DNA of 33,157 nucleotides from Sulfurovum sp. (GCA_026985755.1 JALSPX010000195.1:1-33157), one strand, 5' to 3'. Counted from the stretch's first letter, positions 24,988 to 32,231 are shown. A program made the numbers and translations. The notes: a model not told the origin generated them from the letters alone.

Positions 24988-25725
24988 ATGAAAATTTTAC
25001 TAGCTCCAAGTGAAACTAAAAAATCTGGGGGAGTGCAACCATTCAATCCAAATCGTTTACTTTTTGATACATTAGCACCTCATCGTATCAAACTCTTGCA
25101 TACCTATATTAATATTTTACAACAAAGTAACATGCAAGTACTCTCTAAAATGTTTGGTATCAAAAAAGAAACTGACATACTTAAACATAAAAAAGATATT
25201 ATCCATGAACTCACCATGAAAGCGATAGAGCGTTACACTGGTGTTGCTTTTGACTACCTGGGGTACATAGACTTAGATACTTCTGCACAAACATATATAG
25301 ATAACAATGTTATTCTCTTTTCAAATCTCTTTGGTCCCATAAAAGCAGATGACCTTATACCTGAGTATAAACTCAAACAGGGAGAACAGGTAGGAGACAT
25401 AAAACCTGAGAAATTTTACAATGAACATGCTGCACATCTCATGGAAGAGCACTTACAAGATGAAGAGATCCTGGACCTACGTGCAGGCTTTTATAACAAG
25501 TTTTACAAACCCAAAAAGCCTTATATGACACTCAAATTTATCAAAGATGGCAAAGTAGTCAGCCACTGGGCAAAAGCCTACAGAGGTATCGTCTTACGAG
25601 AGATAGCCAAAGCGGGTATCACCACGATAGAGGCATTTATGAAACTCCCTATAGAGGGCTTAAGTATCCATGAGATACAGACGACGAAGAATAGGACTGA
25701 GATTATATATACTATAGATATATGA
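24988..25725 (+). CDS. yaaA: YaaA-family (DUF328) peroxide-stress protein
   Basis: In E. coli, YaaA limits free iron and DNA damage during hydrogen peroxide stress, and the fold binds DNA. This protein has 245 residues, close to the family's usual length. The start MKILLAPSETKKSGG matches the conserved PA/SKT opening. GVAFDYLGYIDLD, LFGPIKADDLIPEYKLK and the C-terminal MTLKFIKDGKVVSHWAKAYRG fit the family's conserved blocks. It has no membrane segment. It is the first gene of a short co-directional run with a 32-residue membrane protein and a SUI1-like protein, with gaps of about 10 bp. Its start faces away from the tRNA promoter, so the two transcription units diverge. Confidence 0.85.
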   Translation: MKILLAPSETKKSGGVQPFNPNRLLFDTLAPHRIKLLHTYINILQQSNMQVLSKMFGIKKETDILKHKKDIIHELTMKAIERYTGVAFDYLGYIDLDTSAQTYIDNNVILFSNLFGPIKADDLIPEYKLKQGEQVGDIKPEKFYNEHAAHLMEEHLQDEEILDLRAGFYNKFYKPKKPYMTLKFIKDGKVVSHWAKAYRGIVLREIAKAGITTIEAFMKLPIEGLSIHEIQTTKNRTEIIYTIDI

Positions 25726-25735
25726 AAGGATTTCT

Positions 25736-25834
25736 ATGAAACTTCCAAATGAATACACACTGTACCAAATCATGATATTTCTTCTTGTACTTATGGTAGT
25801 GCTAGGGATTCTTTTTGATACAAATTACAACTAA
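25736..25834 (+). CDS. 32-residue single-span membrane microprotein
   Basis: This ORF encodes a short hydrophilic N-terminus (MKLPNEYTLYQ), one hydrophobic span (IMIFLLVLMVVLGILF, about 12-27) and a short tail (DTNYN). It has an AAAGGA ribosome site, starts 10 bp after yaaA and ends 8 bp before the SUI1-like gene; its stop overlaps that gene's ribosome site. The tight spacing and the clean membrane span suggest it is real. Function is unknown, and I recognise no family. Confidence 0.55.
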   Translation: MKLPNEYTLYQIMIFLLVLMVVLGILFDTNYN

Positions 25835-25842
25835 GGAATACC

Positions 25843-26175
25843 ATGCGTAAAAATTTATTTGAAATGGGTGCGGACTTTGGGGATGATTGGAGTTCTGACA
25901 ATAAAGACAAACCTACCAAACATACCTCTACCGAGATAAAATCACCCAATAAACACCAACTGCACTTCGCAAAAGAGAAACGTAGAGGAAAAGTCGTGAC
26001 TATCGTGAAACCTTTTTACTTGGCAAAAAGTGATTTACAAGCCTTGGTCAAAGTACTCAAGAAAAAACTGGGTACGGGTGGTACGCTAAAAGAGAATAGT
26101 TTAGAATTTCAAGGAGACATTCCAGACCAAGTGCGACAACACTTGAAAGCCATGGGATACAGGTTTAAAACCTAG
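25843..26175 (+). CDS. YciH/SUI1 (eIF1-like) translation factor
   Basis: The protein has 110 residues. The C-terminal half is a SUI1 domain: RRGKVVTIVKPF, then LKKKLGTGGTLKENSLEFQGD, then VRQHLKAMGYRFK. These are the RNA-binding loop and strands seen in eIF1 and bacterial YciH, which can discriminate start codons and IF3-like functions on the 30S subunit. The first 50 residues are charged and probably disordered. A ribosome site (AAGGAAT) overlaps the stop of the upstream microprotein. It is convergent with, and ends 1 bp from, the YeeE/YedE gene on the other strand. Confidence 0.9.
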   Translation: MRKNLFEMGADFGDDWSSDNKDKPTKHTSTEIKSPNKHQLHFAKEKRRGKVVTIVKPFYLAKSDLQALVKVLKKKLGTGGTLKENSLEFQGDIPDQVRQHLKAMGYRFKT

Positions 26176-26176
26176 T

Positions 26177-26836
26177 CTATTTTCTGTCTGGTCTTTTGTC
26201 ATCAGGCAATCTCGATAAATCTGCTTCATCAAACATCTCTACTTTGGGGATAAGCAAGGCAATCAGTGTCACTGCCACACCAAAGATAAGTACCACCATA
26301 TGCTCATTGCCTGGGAAGAATCCAGTCAAGATTAATTTACCACTGCTCTCACCCATCAATGGCTTAAAGAAGTCATCATAGTATAGCGTAAATACCAGAC
26401 CTCCTAACAATCCTCCAATCGCACCTACGAGTACATCTATACGCCCCTCAGCAATAGAAACGGGTCCTGTTCCAGGGCATTTTCCCAGTATCGCCATAGC
26501 AATCCCAAAGAGTGTCCCCCCAATAATAAGCCCTTGCCAAAGTATGGGCTTGATATGGTAGTGTGCACCCCCAGCTTCTATCATAAAATAGAGTCCTATA
26601 CTTGTAAGCCCTACGGTCAAAAAGAGCATCTTGGGGACAATCGTATCTTTGAGCATCGCAAAGCCTGCAATTTTTTCAAACTTATCTACTCTGGTGTATT
26701 GAATAATCCCACCAAAAATAATACCTATCAAAAAAACCAATACCAAAGAACCATGCCCTTGGTGGATGACATTTTCAAACATCTGTACTATACGAGAGGG
26801 AAAATCTTCTCCTGAAGTTTTAACGATTATATCCAT
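26177..26836 (-). CDS. YeeE/YedE-family sulfur-compound transporter, half B
   Basis: This 219-residue integral membrane protein has about five hydrophobic segments and the motif GKCPGTGPVSIAEGR (near residues 118-132), the conserved Cys loop of the Sulf_transp family. Members import thiosulfate or related sulfur species (TsuA) or act in sulfur trafficking (PmpA/PmpB). The upstream gene, which ends at the base before this one starts, supplies the other half with its own Cys motif. The two half-size proteins most likely form one transporter. The acidic C-terminal tail (EADLSRLPDDKRPDRK) is cytoplasmic. The substrate is inferred from family only; a sulfur-oxidising host would fit. Confidence 0.87.
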   Translation of the reverse strand: MDIIVKTSGEDFPSRIVQMFENVIHQGHGSLVLVFLIGIIFGGIIQYTRVDKFEKIAGFAMLKDTIVPKMLFLTVGLTSIGLYFMIEAGGAHYHIKPILWQGLIIGGTLFGIAMAILGKCPGTGPVSIAEGRIDVLVGAIGGLLGGLVFTLYYDDFFKPLMGESSGKLILTGFFPGNEHMVVLIFGVAVTLIALLIPKVEMFDEADLSRLPDDKRPDRK

Positions 26837-27340
26837 CTAATCTTCCTTTGTGTTATAAAAAAGTTTACCTGTGACAACAAGCACTATCATCACAACCGTA
26901 CCAAATATCATGGCTGATATTGCCATCTGACTCATACCTGACATAAAATGCCCAGAGGTACACCCTCCTGCTAAACGTGCACCAATAATCATAATAAACC
27001 CTGCAAAAAAACTCCATAGTAGTCGTGAAAGTACAGAGTTATTCTTATACTTTTTCCATCCTGTAGGGATAAGAGACAAACGAAATGTTTTGGTAAGAAA
27101 CACAGAAACAATAAATCCACCAAAAAGTGAACCTAGGAGCATAATGCCTTCCCAAGAACCTGCATTCTTAACCTCTTTCAGATATGTATATTTTTCTGGA
27201 TCTAAATTAAAAATAAGCCCTGCAAAATAAGGCACATAGGTCGATGCCCCTATGGGTCTGTCTGCACCGAAAATAGAAAAAGTCATCAGTAGCAATCCTG
27301 ACATCAAAATGCCACCCATCCACCATGGTAATCTGTTCAT
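26837..27340 (-). CDS. YeeE/YedE-family sulfur-compound transporter, half A
   Basis: This 167-residue membrane protein has about four hydrophobic segments. Its key motif is GARLAGGCTSGHFMSG (near residues 121-136), the Cys-containing pore loop of YeeE/YedE proteins. The start MNRLPWWMGGILMSGLLL has a ribosome site AAGGAT. A TATAAT box at 27362-27367 suggests its promoter. Its stop codon is immediately followed by the ATG of the second half, so the two are co-translated and probably form a heteromeric channel, like PmpA/PmpB. A fused, full-length member would have about 350-400 residues. Confidence 0.87.
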   Translation of the reverse strand: MNRLPWWMGGILMSGLLLMTFSIFGADRPIGASTYVPYFAGLIFNLDPEKYTYLKEVKNAGSWEGIMLLGSLFGGFIVSVFLTKTFRLSLIPTGWKKYKNNSVLSRLLWSFFAGFIMIIGARLAGGCTSGHFMSGMSQMAISAMIFGTVVMIVLVVTGKLFYNTKED

Positions 27341-27361
27341 AAAAATCCTTTATTTTTTAAC

Positions 27362-27367
27362 ATTATA
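27362..27367 (-). promoter_or_regulatory. Likely -10 box for the YeeE/YedE pair
   Basis: The minus strand reads TTTTTGTTATAATG with a perfect TATAAT about 22 nt before the ATG. The upstream sequence is T-rich with periodic T-tracts in place of a -35 box, the usual Campylobacterota pattern. Confidence 0.55.
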
Positions 27368-27448
27368 ACAAAAAGTAAATATTTTTATAATATTAAATTA
27401 TTTTATGATACTTTTCAAAAAAATTGAAGCTATACAAAATCCTCTACA

Positions 27449-28723
27449 CTATTTGCCTATTGCCAAAGCATACAAGACCATCTCATCATTGCCCACAAAT
27501 TCATTGACCTCATCATCATAGTAGGCACCTATCCCAGAACATCCTATCTGCATATATTGTGCTGCCACGTAGAGACGCTGCCCTATGATACCTGCTTTTT
27601 GGTAAAGTGCTTGGTAATTTTTGGCTTTAGAGGTCAAAAAGAAAGCCACTGCTCCTTGCTGAGAAAGGGAGTATTGCTCCAACGACAGATAGCCTGCTTT
27701 TTGTGCAAAATCACCATATTTTATGTAAGCACCATTTTTATAGAGCCCTAAGGGCATGTCAAGTACACGATTCACCACAACATATACATTCACCTCTTCA
27801 TCACAGTCTGAGAGTATGGGCTGTTCTATCATTTCTAAGATGTAGTTAAACTGCCCTTTGCTAATGGCTCCTTCATGGAATCCCCGTTGTGAGCGTCTGT
27901 GAAAAAGTGTCTCTTGAAACTTGGCAGTATTGTACGTAAATTTAGGGGCTTTAATTTGACGCTTGCAAGCTTCTAAATTCATAGTCTCACAGTATGCCTG
28001 CTCTATCCTCTCATTTTGTTCAAAACTTCTGCTGGCATCGACATAAGGCAGTGTAAACTCTATGGCTTCTACTTCACACTCGTGCATAGGAACTGTCATA
28101 GAAGCACCAGCCAAAAACCACTCACGCCCTTCAAAGCCAAACATACGATTAAGCTTTTTCTTCTCTATGTTATAGAGCATCTGCACCGCATGGGGTTTGA
28201 GCAATGCTGCAGCCTCTATACTCCCTAACAAGTGTCCTGCATCTAACAAACAGTAGCGAAAAGCACGGTTTTTATATTTCCATGAAGAACGGTAGTAGAC
28301 AGCAGAGACTAAAAAGAGGTACCCACGCATGGCTGTGTGAAAACCCAAATAAGGCTCTATCCCTTCTGCTTCATTGATACTTTGCAGTAACGTCAAAGCG
28401 GAGCTACACACTTCATAATGGTAGATACCATCCTCTCTTCCCTCCACTCCTCGCACTTGAAAATAAAGTTCATTCGGGTAGAGTGCTCCGGCACTTGGGT
28501 TTATACGCAGATAGTACTCACCGCTGGGGTATGTTTTTTTAGCGGTCAATCCTGCGATATGATAGAGAAAATTATCTTCTGCAACATCTAAATCTAACTT
28601 ATATTTTTTGTAGCTCTCTGGATAATTCTTGTAGGTACTTGGCTGGTCTTCCCATGCAATACGATTGGGGTTTGTGCGTACAGAGTTGTAGGAGTGTTTG
28701 GTTGCAGCGTGATACCAGAACAT
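27449..28723 (-). CDS. SagB-type (ThcOx family) double-domain FMN oxidoreductase
   Basis: SagB-type enzymes are nitroreductase-fold flavoproteins best known for oxidising thiazolines or oxazolines to thiazoles or oxazoles in modified peptides. This 424-residue protein carries two nitroreductase-like domains in tandem. The first has TKHSYNSV near the start, the FMN-loop NPSAGALYPNELYFQ (about 75-89) and DAGHLLGSIEAAA. The second has LFHRRSQRGFHEG and the closing IGCSGIGAYYDDEVNEFVG. No precursor peptide, cyclodehydratase or protease gene of a peptide-modification cluster is nearby, so the substrate is unknown. It overlaps the upstream DUF309 gene by one base (TAATG), so the two are coupled. 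Confidence 0.85.
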   Translation of the reverse strand: MFWYHAATKHSYNSVRTNPNRIAWEDQPSTYKNYPESYKKYKLDLDVAEDNFLYHIAGLTAKKTYPSGEYYLRINPSAGALYPNELYFQVRGVEGREDGIYHYEVCSSALTLLQSINEAEGIEPYLGFHTAMRGYLFLVSAVYYRSSWKYKNRAFRYCLLDAGHLLGSIEAAALLKPHAVQMLYNIEKKKLNRMFGFEGREWFLAGASMTVPMHECEVEAIEFTLPYVDASRSFEQNERIEQAYCETMNLEACKRQIKAPKFTYNTAKFQETLFHRRSQRGFHEGAISKGQFNYILEMIEQPILSDCDEEVNVYVVVNRVLDMPLGLYKNGAYIKYGDFAQKAGYLSLEQYSLSQQGAVAFFLTSKAKNYQALYQKAGIIGQRLYVAAQYMQIGCSGIGAYYDDEVNEFVGNDEMVLYALAIGK

Positions 28724-29073
28724 TACGTAAACATCTCGCTGTGTTTGTGTTTAAGTATTTCTATTTTTTGACAAGCCTCATCAAAAAAGACATAGTATTC
28801 AATACCCTCTACACATAAATGTTTATGTCTTTCATACGAAGCGATCACCCTTTGGGCTTTGTTTTTGACATTGGCTCTGTTACGTTTAATATGCTCAAAG
28901 GTAATCGCACCATTAATAAGCCCCTTTGCCAAATTGGCTAAGGGGTGCTTCTTTAATCGTAAAGGGTGCCATGCTTCTTCTAGCACCTCATGGGCTTCAA
29001 AATACTCCTCTTCATCAAGCAGTTTCATATACGCTTTGAGTGCACCCTCTAAATCATCATTCATTGCAAGCAT
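28723..29073 (-). CDS. DUF309 family protein
   Basis: The 116-residue protein is a small helical bundle. The conserved signature EYFEAHEVLEEAWHPLR (about 22-38) defines DUF309, a domain of unknown function whose acidic and histidine residues look like a metal or substrate site. A second conserved helix has LAKGLINGAITFEHIKRNR. I used the first ATG because AAAGG lies about nine bases upstream; a start three codons later is possible. Its stop overlaps the SagB-type gene's start, so the two are co-expressed. No function is established for the family. Confidence 0.85.
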   Translation of the reverse strand: MLAMNDDLEGALKAYMKLLDEEEYFEAHEVLEEAWHPLRLKKHPLANLAKGLINGAITFEHIKRNRANVKNKAQRVIASYERHKHLCVEGIEYYVFFDEACQKIEILKHKHSEMFT

Positions 29074-29104
29074 TGCTCTAGACCTTTTTTATTTATGGTT
29101 TTGT

Positions 29105-29110
29105 TATAAT
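29105..29110 (+). promoter_or_regulatory. Likely -10 box of the DksA/TraR-like gene
   Basis: TTTTGTTATAATAAG contains a perfect TATAAT 26 nt before the ATG at 29137, in the divergent gap with the DUF309 gene. There is no distinct -35 box. Confidence 0.55.
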
Positions 29111-29136
29111 AAGCCACTATACCATAAAGTGAAGAG

Positions 29137-29478
29137 ATGACCAAACAAGAAAAAGAAATTATCAAAGAAAAGATAGACATTGATATCGAACTACTCAAAG
29201 CACAAATAGCCACCCTAGAAGAGAAAGTCAAACCCATCGCCCCTGATTGTGGATTAGGACGACTCACACGCCTAGAAGCCATGGAAGAACAAGATGTTAA
29301 CAACAAAATACTCAATGAGGCACGGCTACGTCTTACACGACTTAACAACGCTTTGCAACGCATAGACAAACCTATGTTTGGTATCTGTATAAAGTGTGAA
29401 GAAGTCATAGGGGTAGGACGCATGTCTGTACGTCCTGAAAGTGTGCGATGTGTGGAATGTGCGAATCATTCATATTGA
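29137..29478 (+). CDS. DksA/TraR C4-type zinc finger protein
   Basis: The protein has 113 residues: a long N-terminal coiled coil (about 1-85, KQEKEIIKEKIDIDIELLKAQ onward) and a C-terminal zinc finger, CIKC-17 residues-CVEC. DksA and TraR insert the coiled coil into the RNA polymerase secondary channel and modulate promoters together with or instead of ppGpp. The coiled-coil tip of true DksA carries DxxDxA; here the equivalent stretch reads DCGLGRLTRLEAMEEQD, so activity may differ. DCGLGRLTRLEAM is a conserved block in a DksA-like subgroup. It is convergent with the S24 repressor gene, with a REP-like palindrome between them. Confidence 0.88.
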   Translation: MTKQEKEIIKEKIDIDIELLKAQIATLEEKVKPIAPDCGLGRLTRLEAMEEQDVNNKILNEARLRLTRLNNALQRIDKPMFGICIKCEEVIGVGRMSVRPESVRCVECANHSY

Positions 29479-29504
29479 GGACGAACACATAGTTTCGCCC
29501 TTAC
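29477..29504 (-). repeat. Single GTAG/GTAA-headed REP-like palindrome
   Basis: On the minus strand it reads GTAAGGGCGAA, loop ACTATGTG, TTCGTCC. This is the same layout as the left half of 402-462, with GTAA in place of GTAG. It fills the 22-bp gap between two convergent genes and includes parts of both stop codons. Confidence 0.55.
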
Positions 29505-30154
29505 AAACTTTCTATGTTCCCCACAACTTTACCCACAATTGTGATTTCATCTGCAGGTACAGCTTGTGGTGGATACATACTGTTATCTGAAATAAGGTCT
29601 ATCATACCATCGGGACGTTTTTGAATACGTTTGATAAACAACCCTCCTGTGGTAGAGGCGATAAAAATACCATTTTTATTGATATCCGTTTGGGTTCTGT
29701 CTATAAATACGATACTGCCATCTTGAAGGGTGGGCTCCATAGACTCACCATCTACATGAATGGCTTCTAACTCAGTATTGCCCATACCTATCATATTGTG
29801 CATAATTTTTTCATCTAGGGTAATCGTTTCAAAGTTTTCATCAAACACTTCTGCACCCCCACCAGCAGATGCACGAATGTCAGAGAAATACCGTACCTGA
29901 AAAAACTTCTCAGTCTCCTCTTTGAGCATATCAACGGCTTGATCAAAAAAAAGCCAATTAACTGAAATCTTTTTTAAAGCACAAAATTCCAATATCTCTT
30001 CATAAGGAATTGAGTTTCTTTTTTTCATAGAAGCAAACGTCCCCTGAGGGATACCCAAAGCCTCTGCCACATGTTTGTCAAATACTTTTTTACCAATACT
30101 GCTTTCAGAAAGGATATCTTTGAGTTTATCCACGATTTCATTTAAATTCATCAT
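29501..30154 (-). CDS. CI/LexA-like repressor with S24 peptidase domain
   Basis: The 217-residue protein has a CI-type helix-turn-helix (about 25-50: DKHVAEALGIPQGTFASMKKR) and a C-terminal S24 domain (about 110-217). The catalytic Ser138 lies in HVDGESMEPTL and Lys175 in GLFIKRIQKR. An Ala97-Gly98 bond in RASAGGGAEVF sits in the linker where LexA and phage CI cleave themselves. This supports RecA-stimulated self-cleavage, although cleavage is not proven by sequence. A 25-bp palindrome at 30214-30238 lies in its promoter region and matches the one before its short paralogue at 6432. It is divergent from a 37-codon ORF. It could be a prophage remnant, but no other phage genes are near. Confidence 0.9.
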   Translation of the reverse strand: MMNLNEIVDKLKDILSESSIGKKVFDKHVAEALGIPQGTFASMKKRNSIPYEEILEFCALKKISVNWLFFDQAVDMLKEETEKFFQVRYFSDIRASAGGGAEVFDENFETITLDEKIMHNMIGMGNTELEAIHVDGESMEPTLQDGSIVFIDRTQTDINKNGIFIASTTGGLFIKRIQKRPDGMIDLISDNSMYPPQAVPADEITIVGKVVGNIESL

Positions 30155-30193
30155 TTTTTCCTTTTTCTCCTATTTTTTACATATATATAGGTA

Positions 30194-30199
30194 ATTATA
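30194..30199 (-). promoter_or_regulatory. Likely -10 box of the S24 repressor gene
   Basis: The minus strand reads GACTATAATTACC, a perfect TATAAT about 40 nt before the start. The -35 position falls inside the operator at 30214-30238, consistent with autorepression. Confidence 0.6.
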
Positions 30200-30213
30200 G
30201 TCTATTTTTTCTT

Positions 30214-30238
30214 AAAATATGTCAATATGCAATATTTT
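30214..30238. promoter_or_regulatory. 25-bp operator shared by the divergent repressor and microprotein genes
   Basis: AAAATATGTC, five bases (AATAT), then GCAATATTTT. One half-site is identical to that at 6350-6374; the other differs at two adjacent positions. It covers the -35 region of the repressor promoter on the minus strand. It also lies about 24 bp upstream of a TACAAT box on the plus strand, so one bound repressor could control both directions. Confidence 0.7.
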
Positions 30239-30261
30239 TATTGTATTTTTAAAAAATAATG

Positions 30262-30267
30262 TACAAT
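30262..30267 (+). promoter_or_regulatory. Possible -10 box for the 37-codon ORF
   Basis: TACAAT lies 29 bp before the ATG at 30297, just downstream of the shared operator. It is a one-mismatch -10 box with a T-rich upstream stretch. The call rests on position and match only. Confidence 0.4.
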
Positions 30268-30296
30268 TTGAAATATTTAAACAAAAAGGATTTAGA

Positions 30297-30410
30297 ATGG
30301 TATATTCACAAAATAAAGAATTATTAAGTTATGCAATCAAAATGGGATGTAAAACAGCTGCAGAGTTCGCTATGTTTTTAAGAGCAAGAGAATCTATTTT
30401 GGCATTATAA
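30297..30410 (+). CDS. 37-residue microprotein divergent from the S24 repressor
   Basis: The short ORF begins MVYSQNKELLSYAIKMGCKT and ends FAMFLRARESILAL. AAAGGA lies 6 bp before the ATG. It is amphipathic and helical, with no membrane span. The stretch KTAAEFAMFLRARES resembles the start of a helix-turn-helix, but it is too short to be a complete one. Upstream in-frame ATG 30219 would fall inside the operator, so I prefer 30297. It shares the operator at 30214-30238 with the repressor and is followed by a REP-like palindrome. I infer a repressor-controlled small regulator; no family is recognised. Confidence 0.55.
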   Translation: MVYSQNKELLSYAIKMGCKTAAEFAMFLRARESILAL

Positions 30411-30415
30411 TATAT

Positions 30416-30441
30416 CGTAGGGGTAGATTCTATATCTACCC
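30416..30441 (+). repeat. GTAG-headed REP-like palindrome
   Basis: CGTAG followed by a perfect 8-bp stem: GGGTAGAT, loop TCTAT, ATCTACCC. It lies between the 37-codon ORF and the convergent moeA region, where it may terminate transcripts from both sides. Confidence 0.65.
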
Positions 30442-30451
30442 TCATGGTTAT

Positions 30452-31635
30452 TTACCCAAAAATCAGAACATTTACCTCATCACCAATCTCTTTTGAGTTG
30501 TCATCTTCAGATGTCACAAGAAGTGCCACATTTCCAAGCATATTGGTCAGTATTGCAGATGAGCCTACTTTTTTACCTTTGAAGTCGACATAGTACTCAC
30601 CTTGTATAAGTGTGATGTTGCACGCAGTAAACTCTGATTTTTTGGCACGTTTGACAAATGGGGCTTTAAGTTTTGCCTTTACTATACGCATACTCGCAGT
30701 GCCATGTTGCAACTTTTCTATAAGTGGTACAAGATATAGTAGTGCCGTGACAGTAGAAGAGTAGGCAAAACCAGGTAGCCCTATGATAAACTTATCATCC
30801 TTGCGTGCTACCACAATGTGCTGCCCAGGTTTGACACGTACTCCTTTAAACACGACATCACAGCCTAACTCTACAATAACATCTTTTACAAAGTCAAAGT
30901 CACCTACACTTACGCCACCCGTAGTAACTACGATATCAGATTTTTCCAAAGCAGAAGCTATTTCAGATGTAATCGTTGCCTTGTCATCTTTAATACACCC
31001 TAGCTGTAGAGGTATACCATCATACTTTTTAACAATGGCTTCTAAAATATAGTTATTTGATGAGCGTATCTGTGCATCGTTGGTCTGCTCCTCTCCGAGC
31101 TCTAAGAGCTCAGAACCTGTAGAGAGTATAGCCACTGTTGGCTTCTCATAGACAGTCACCTCTGCAATATTCAATGATGCCAACACCCCTATCTGAGGAA
31201 AGTCTATTTTTGTTCCCTTGGCAATGAGTAGTTGACCTTTGGCATAGTTCTCTCCCACAGCACGTACAGAGAAGCCTTGAGGTACCTCTTCTCGCCCTCT
31301 ACCTCTACATTTTCTATGGGAATCAGTGTATCCGCACCGTGTGGCATAAGCGACCCTGTAAAGGTCTTAATGCATGTCCCACCTATCACCTCATCTTGAA
31401 GTGCCAAACCAGCAGGGTTGATACTAGCAATATGCAGTCGCCCTAAAGCCATATCTTCATGGAGTATCGCATACCCATCCATCGCAGAGGTAGGTAACTC
31501 TGGAGAGTTATGATCAGCCACAATATCTTCTGCCAATACATACCCTTGTGCATCCATAAGGTGCATTGTTTTGGTTTTATAGTTGTGTATCTCAAGATTT
31601 TCTATCATTTGAATAGATTCATCAAAATGTATCAT
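30452..31635 (-). pseudogene. moeA: Molybdopterin molybdenumtransferase MoeA, interrupted by a frameshift
   Basis: MoeA inserts molybdate into adenylylated molybdopterin. The N-terminal part (31635 to about 31290, 115 codons) has NSPELPTSAMDGYA and GADTLIPIENVEVEGE. The C-terminal part (about 31290 to 30452) continues in another frame with EVPQGFSVRAVGENYAKGQ, TTGGVSVGDFDFVKDV and GLPGFAYSS. The frame change lies between about 31286 and 31305; one base inserted or two removed would restore a protein of about 394 residues, the family's normal length. TACCTC is repeated at 31283-31288 and 31300-31305 around the site, consistent with slippage. There is no classic -1 slippery heptamer. Either the gene is broken, the sequence has an error, or two half-proteins are made. 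moaE lies upstream. Confidence 0.85.
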
Positions 31636-31653
31636 TAAAAAAGTCCTTTTTTT

Positions 31654-31727
31654 CGTAGGGAGCGATTGCCATCGCACCACTAATTAAAATTCCAACAGCA
31701 AATGGTATAATATCAATCGCCCCTACC
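31654..31727. repeat. REPIN-like inverted pair of GTAG-headed palindromes
   Basis: CGTAGGGAGCGATTG at 31654-31668 is matched by the inverted CAATCGCCCCTAC at 31714-31726, with one bulge. The left half also forms GCGAT-TGCC-ATCGC by itself. It fills the moaE-moeA gap, ending two bases from the moaE stop. Confidence 0.65.
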
Positions 31728-31728
31728 A

Positions 31729-32163
31729 TTATGCCAATAATCCCGCACCATCCATAGCAGTACTTCTATCAGCCGCATAAATCCGTTCACCATTTTTCAC
31801 ATCATATTTCCATATTGGTGCATTTGCTTTAAAATCTTCCACAAATGCGTCTATGAGCTCTAGTGCTACCCTCCGCTTGGGTGAGAACACCGCAGAGACA
31901 TAGGATGAAGTATGTACAGGCACATCCCCTATGGCGTGTGCCATCTTTACCACAGCCCCTACTGCCTTGGCTCTCTCTTGCCAGGCATCAAACCACTGCT
32001 GAAGCACTGGCTCATAAATGTCAAAGCTCAAAGCTTCTATATCATCCTCGGCACGTATCGTCCCTACAAATGAGATATATGCACCATAATTTGAGTCAGC
32101 TTGCTCATCTAACCATCTACCAAATATCTCTTTGGTATCGAGTGAACCACTATACAACTCCAT
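31729..32163 (-). CDS. moaE: Molybdopterin synthase catalytic subunit
   Basis: MoaE converts cyclic pyranopterin monophosphate to molybdopterin using sulfur from MoaD thiocarboxylate. It has 144 residues. YISFVGTIRAED is the conserved substrate-binding Arg region, and FKANAPIWKYDVKNGER carries the two catalytic lysines. AHAIGDVPVHTSSYVSAVFSPKR is the conserved central block. It lies 79 bp after moaD and is followed by a REPIN-like element and the frameshifted moeA, so the molybdopterin genes form one operon loosened by repeats. Confidence 0.96.
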   Translation of the reverse strand: MELYSGSLDTKEIFGRWLDEQADSNYGAYISFVGTIRAEDDIEALSFDIYEPVLQQWFDAWQERAKAVGAVVKMAHAIGDVPVHTSSYVSAVFSPKRRVALELIDAFVEDFKANAPIWKYDVKNGERIYAADRSTAMDGAGLLA

Positions 32164-32203
32164 CTAAAAGTTCCTTTTCAAGCCATTGCTTTTGGACAAA
32201 GCA

Positions 32204-32231
32204 TTCATTTTTCATTTCTCATTTTTCACTT
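32204..32231. repeat. Heptamer repeat run between moaD and moaE
   Basis: Four consecutive 7-mers: TTCATTT, TTCATTT, CTCATTT, TTCACTT. They have the same period and TTCAYTW core as the right arm at 1064-1091. The 79-bp moaD-moaE gap shows nothing else. Confidence 0.6.

Noticed and set aside
29501..30410. Prophage or integrative element around the S24 repressor
   Set aside because: There is no integrase, no att-like direct repeat that I can see, and no structural genes. The flanks are ordinary chromosomal genes.
31280..31310. Programmed -1 frameshifting in moeA
   Set aside because: No X-XXY-YYZ slippery heptamer is seen in the overlap and no evident downstream stimulatory hairpin. A mutation or sequencing error is simpler.
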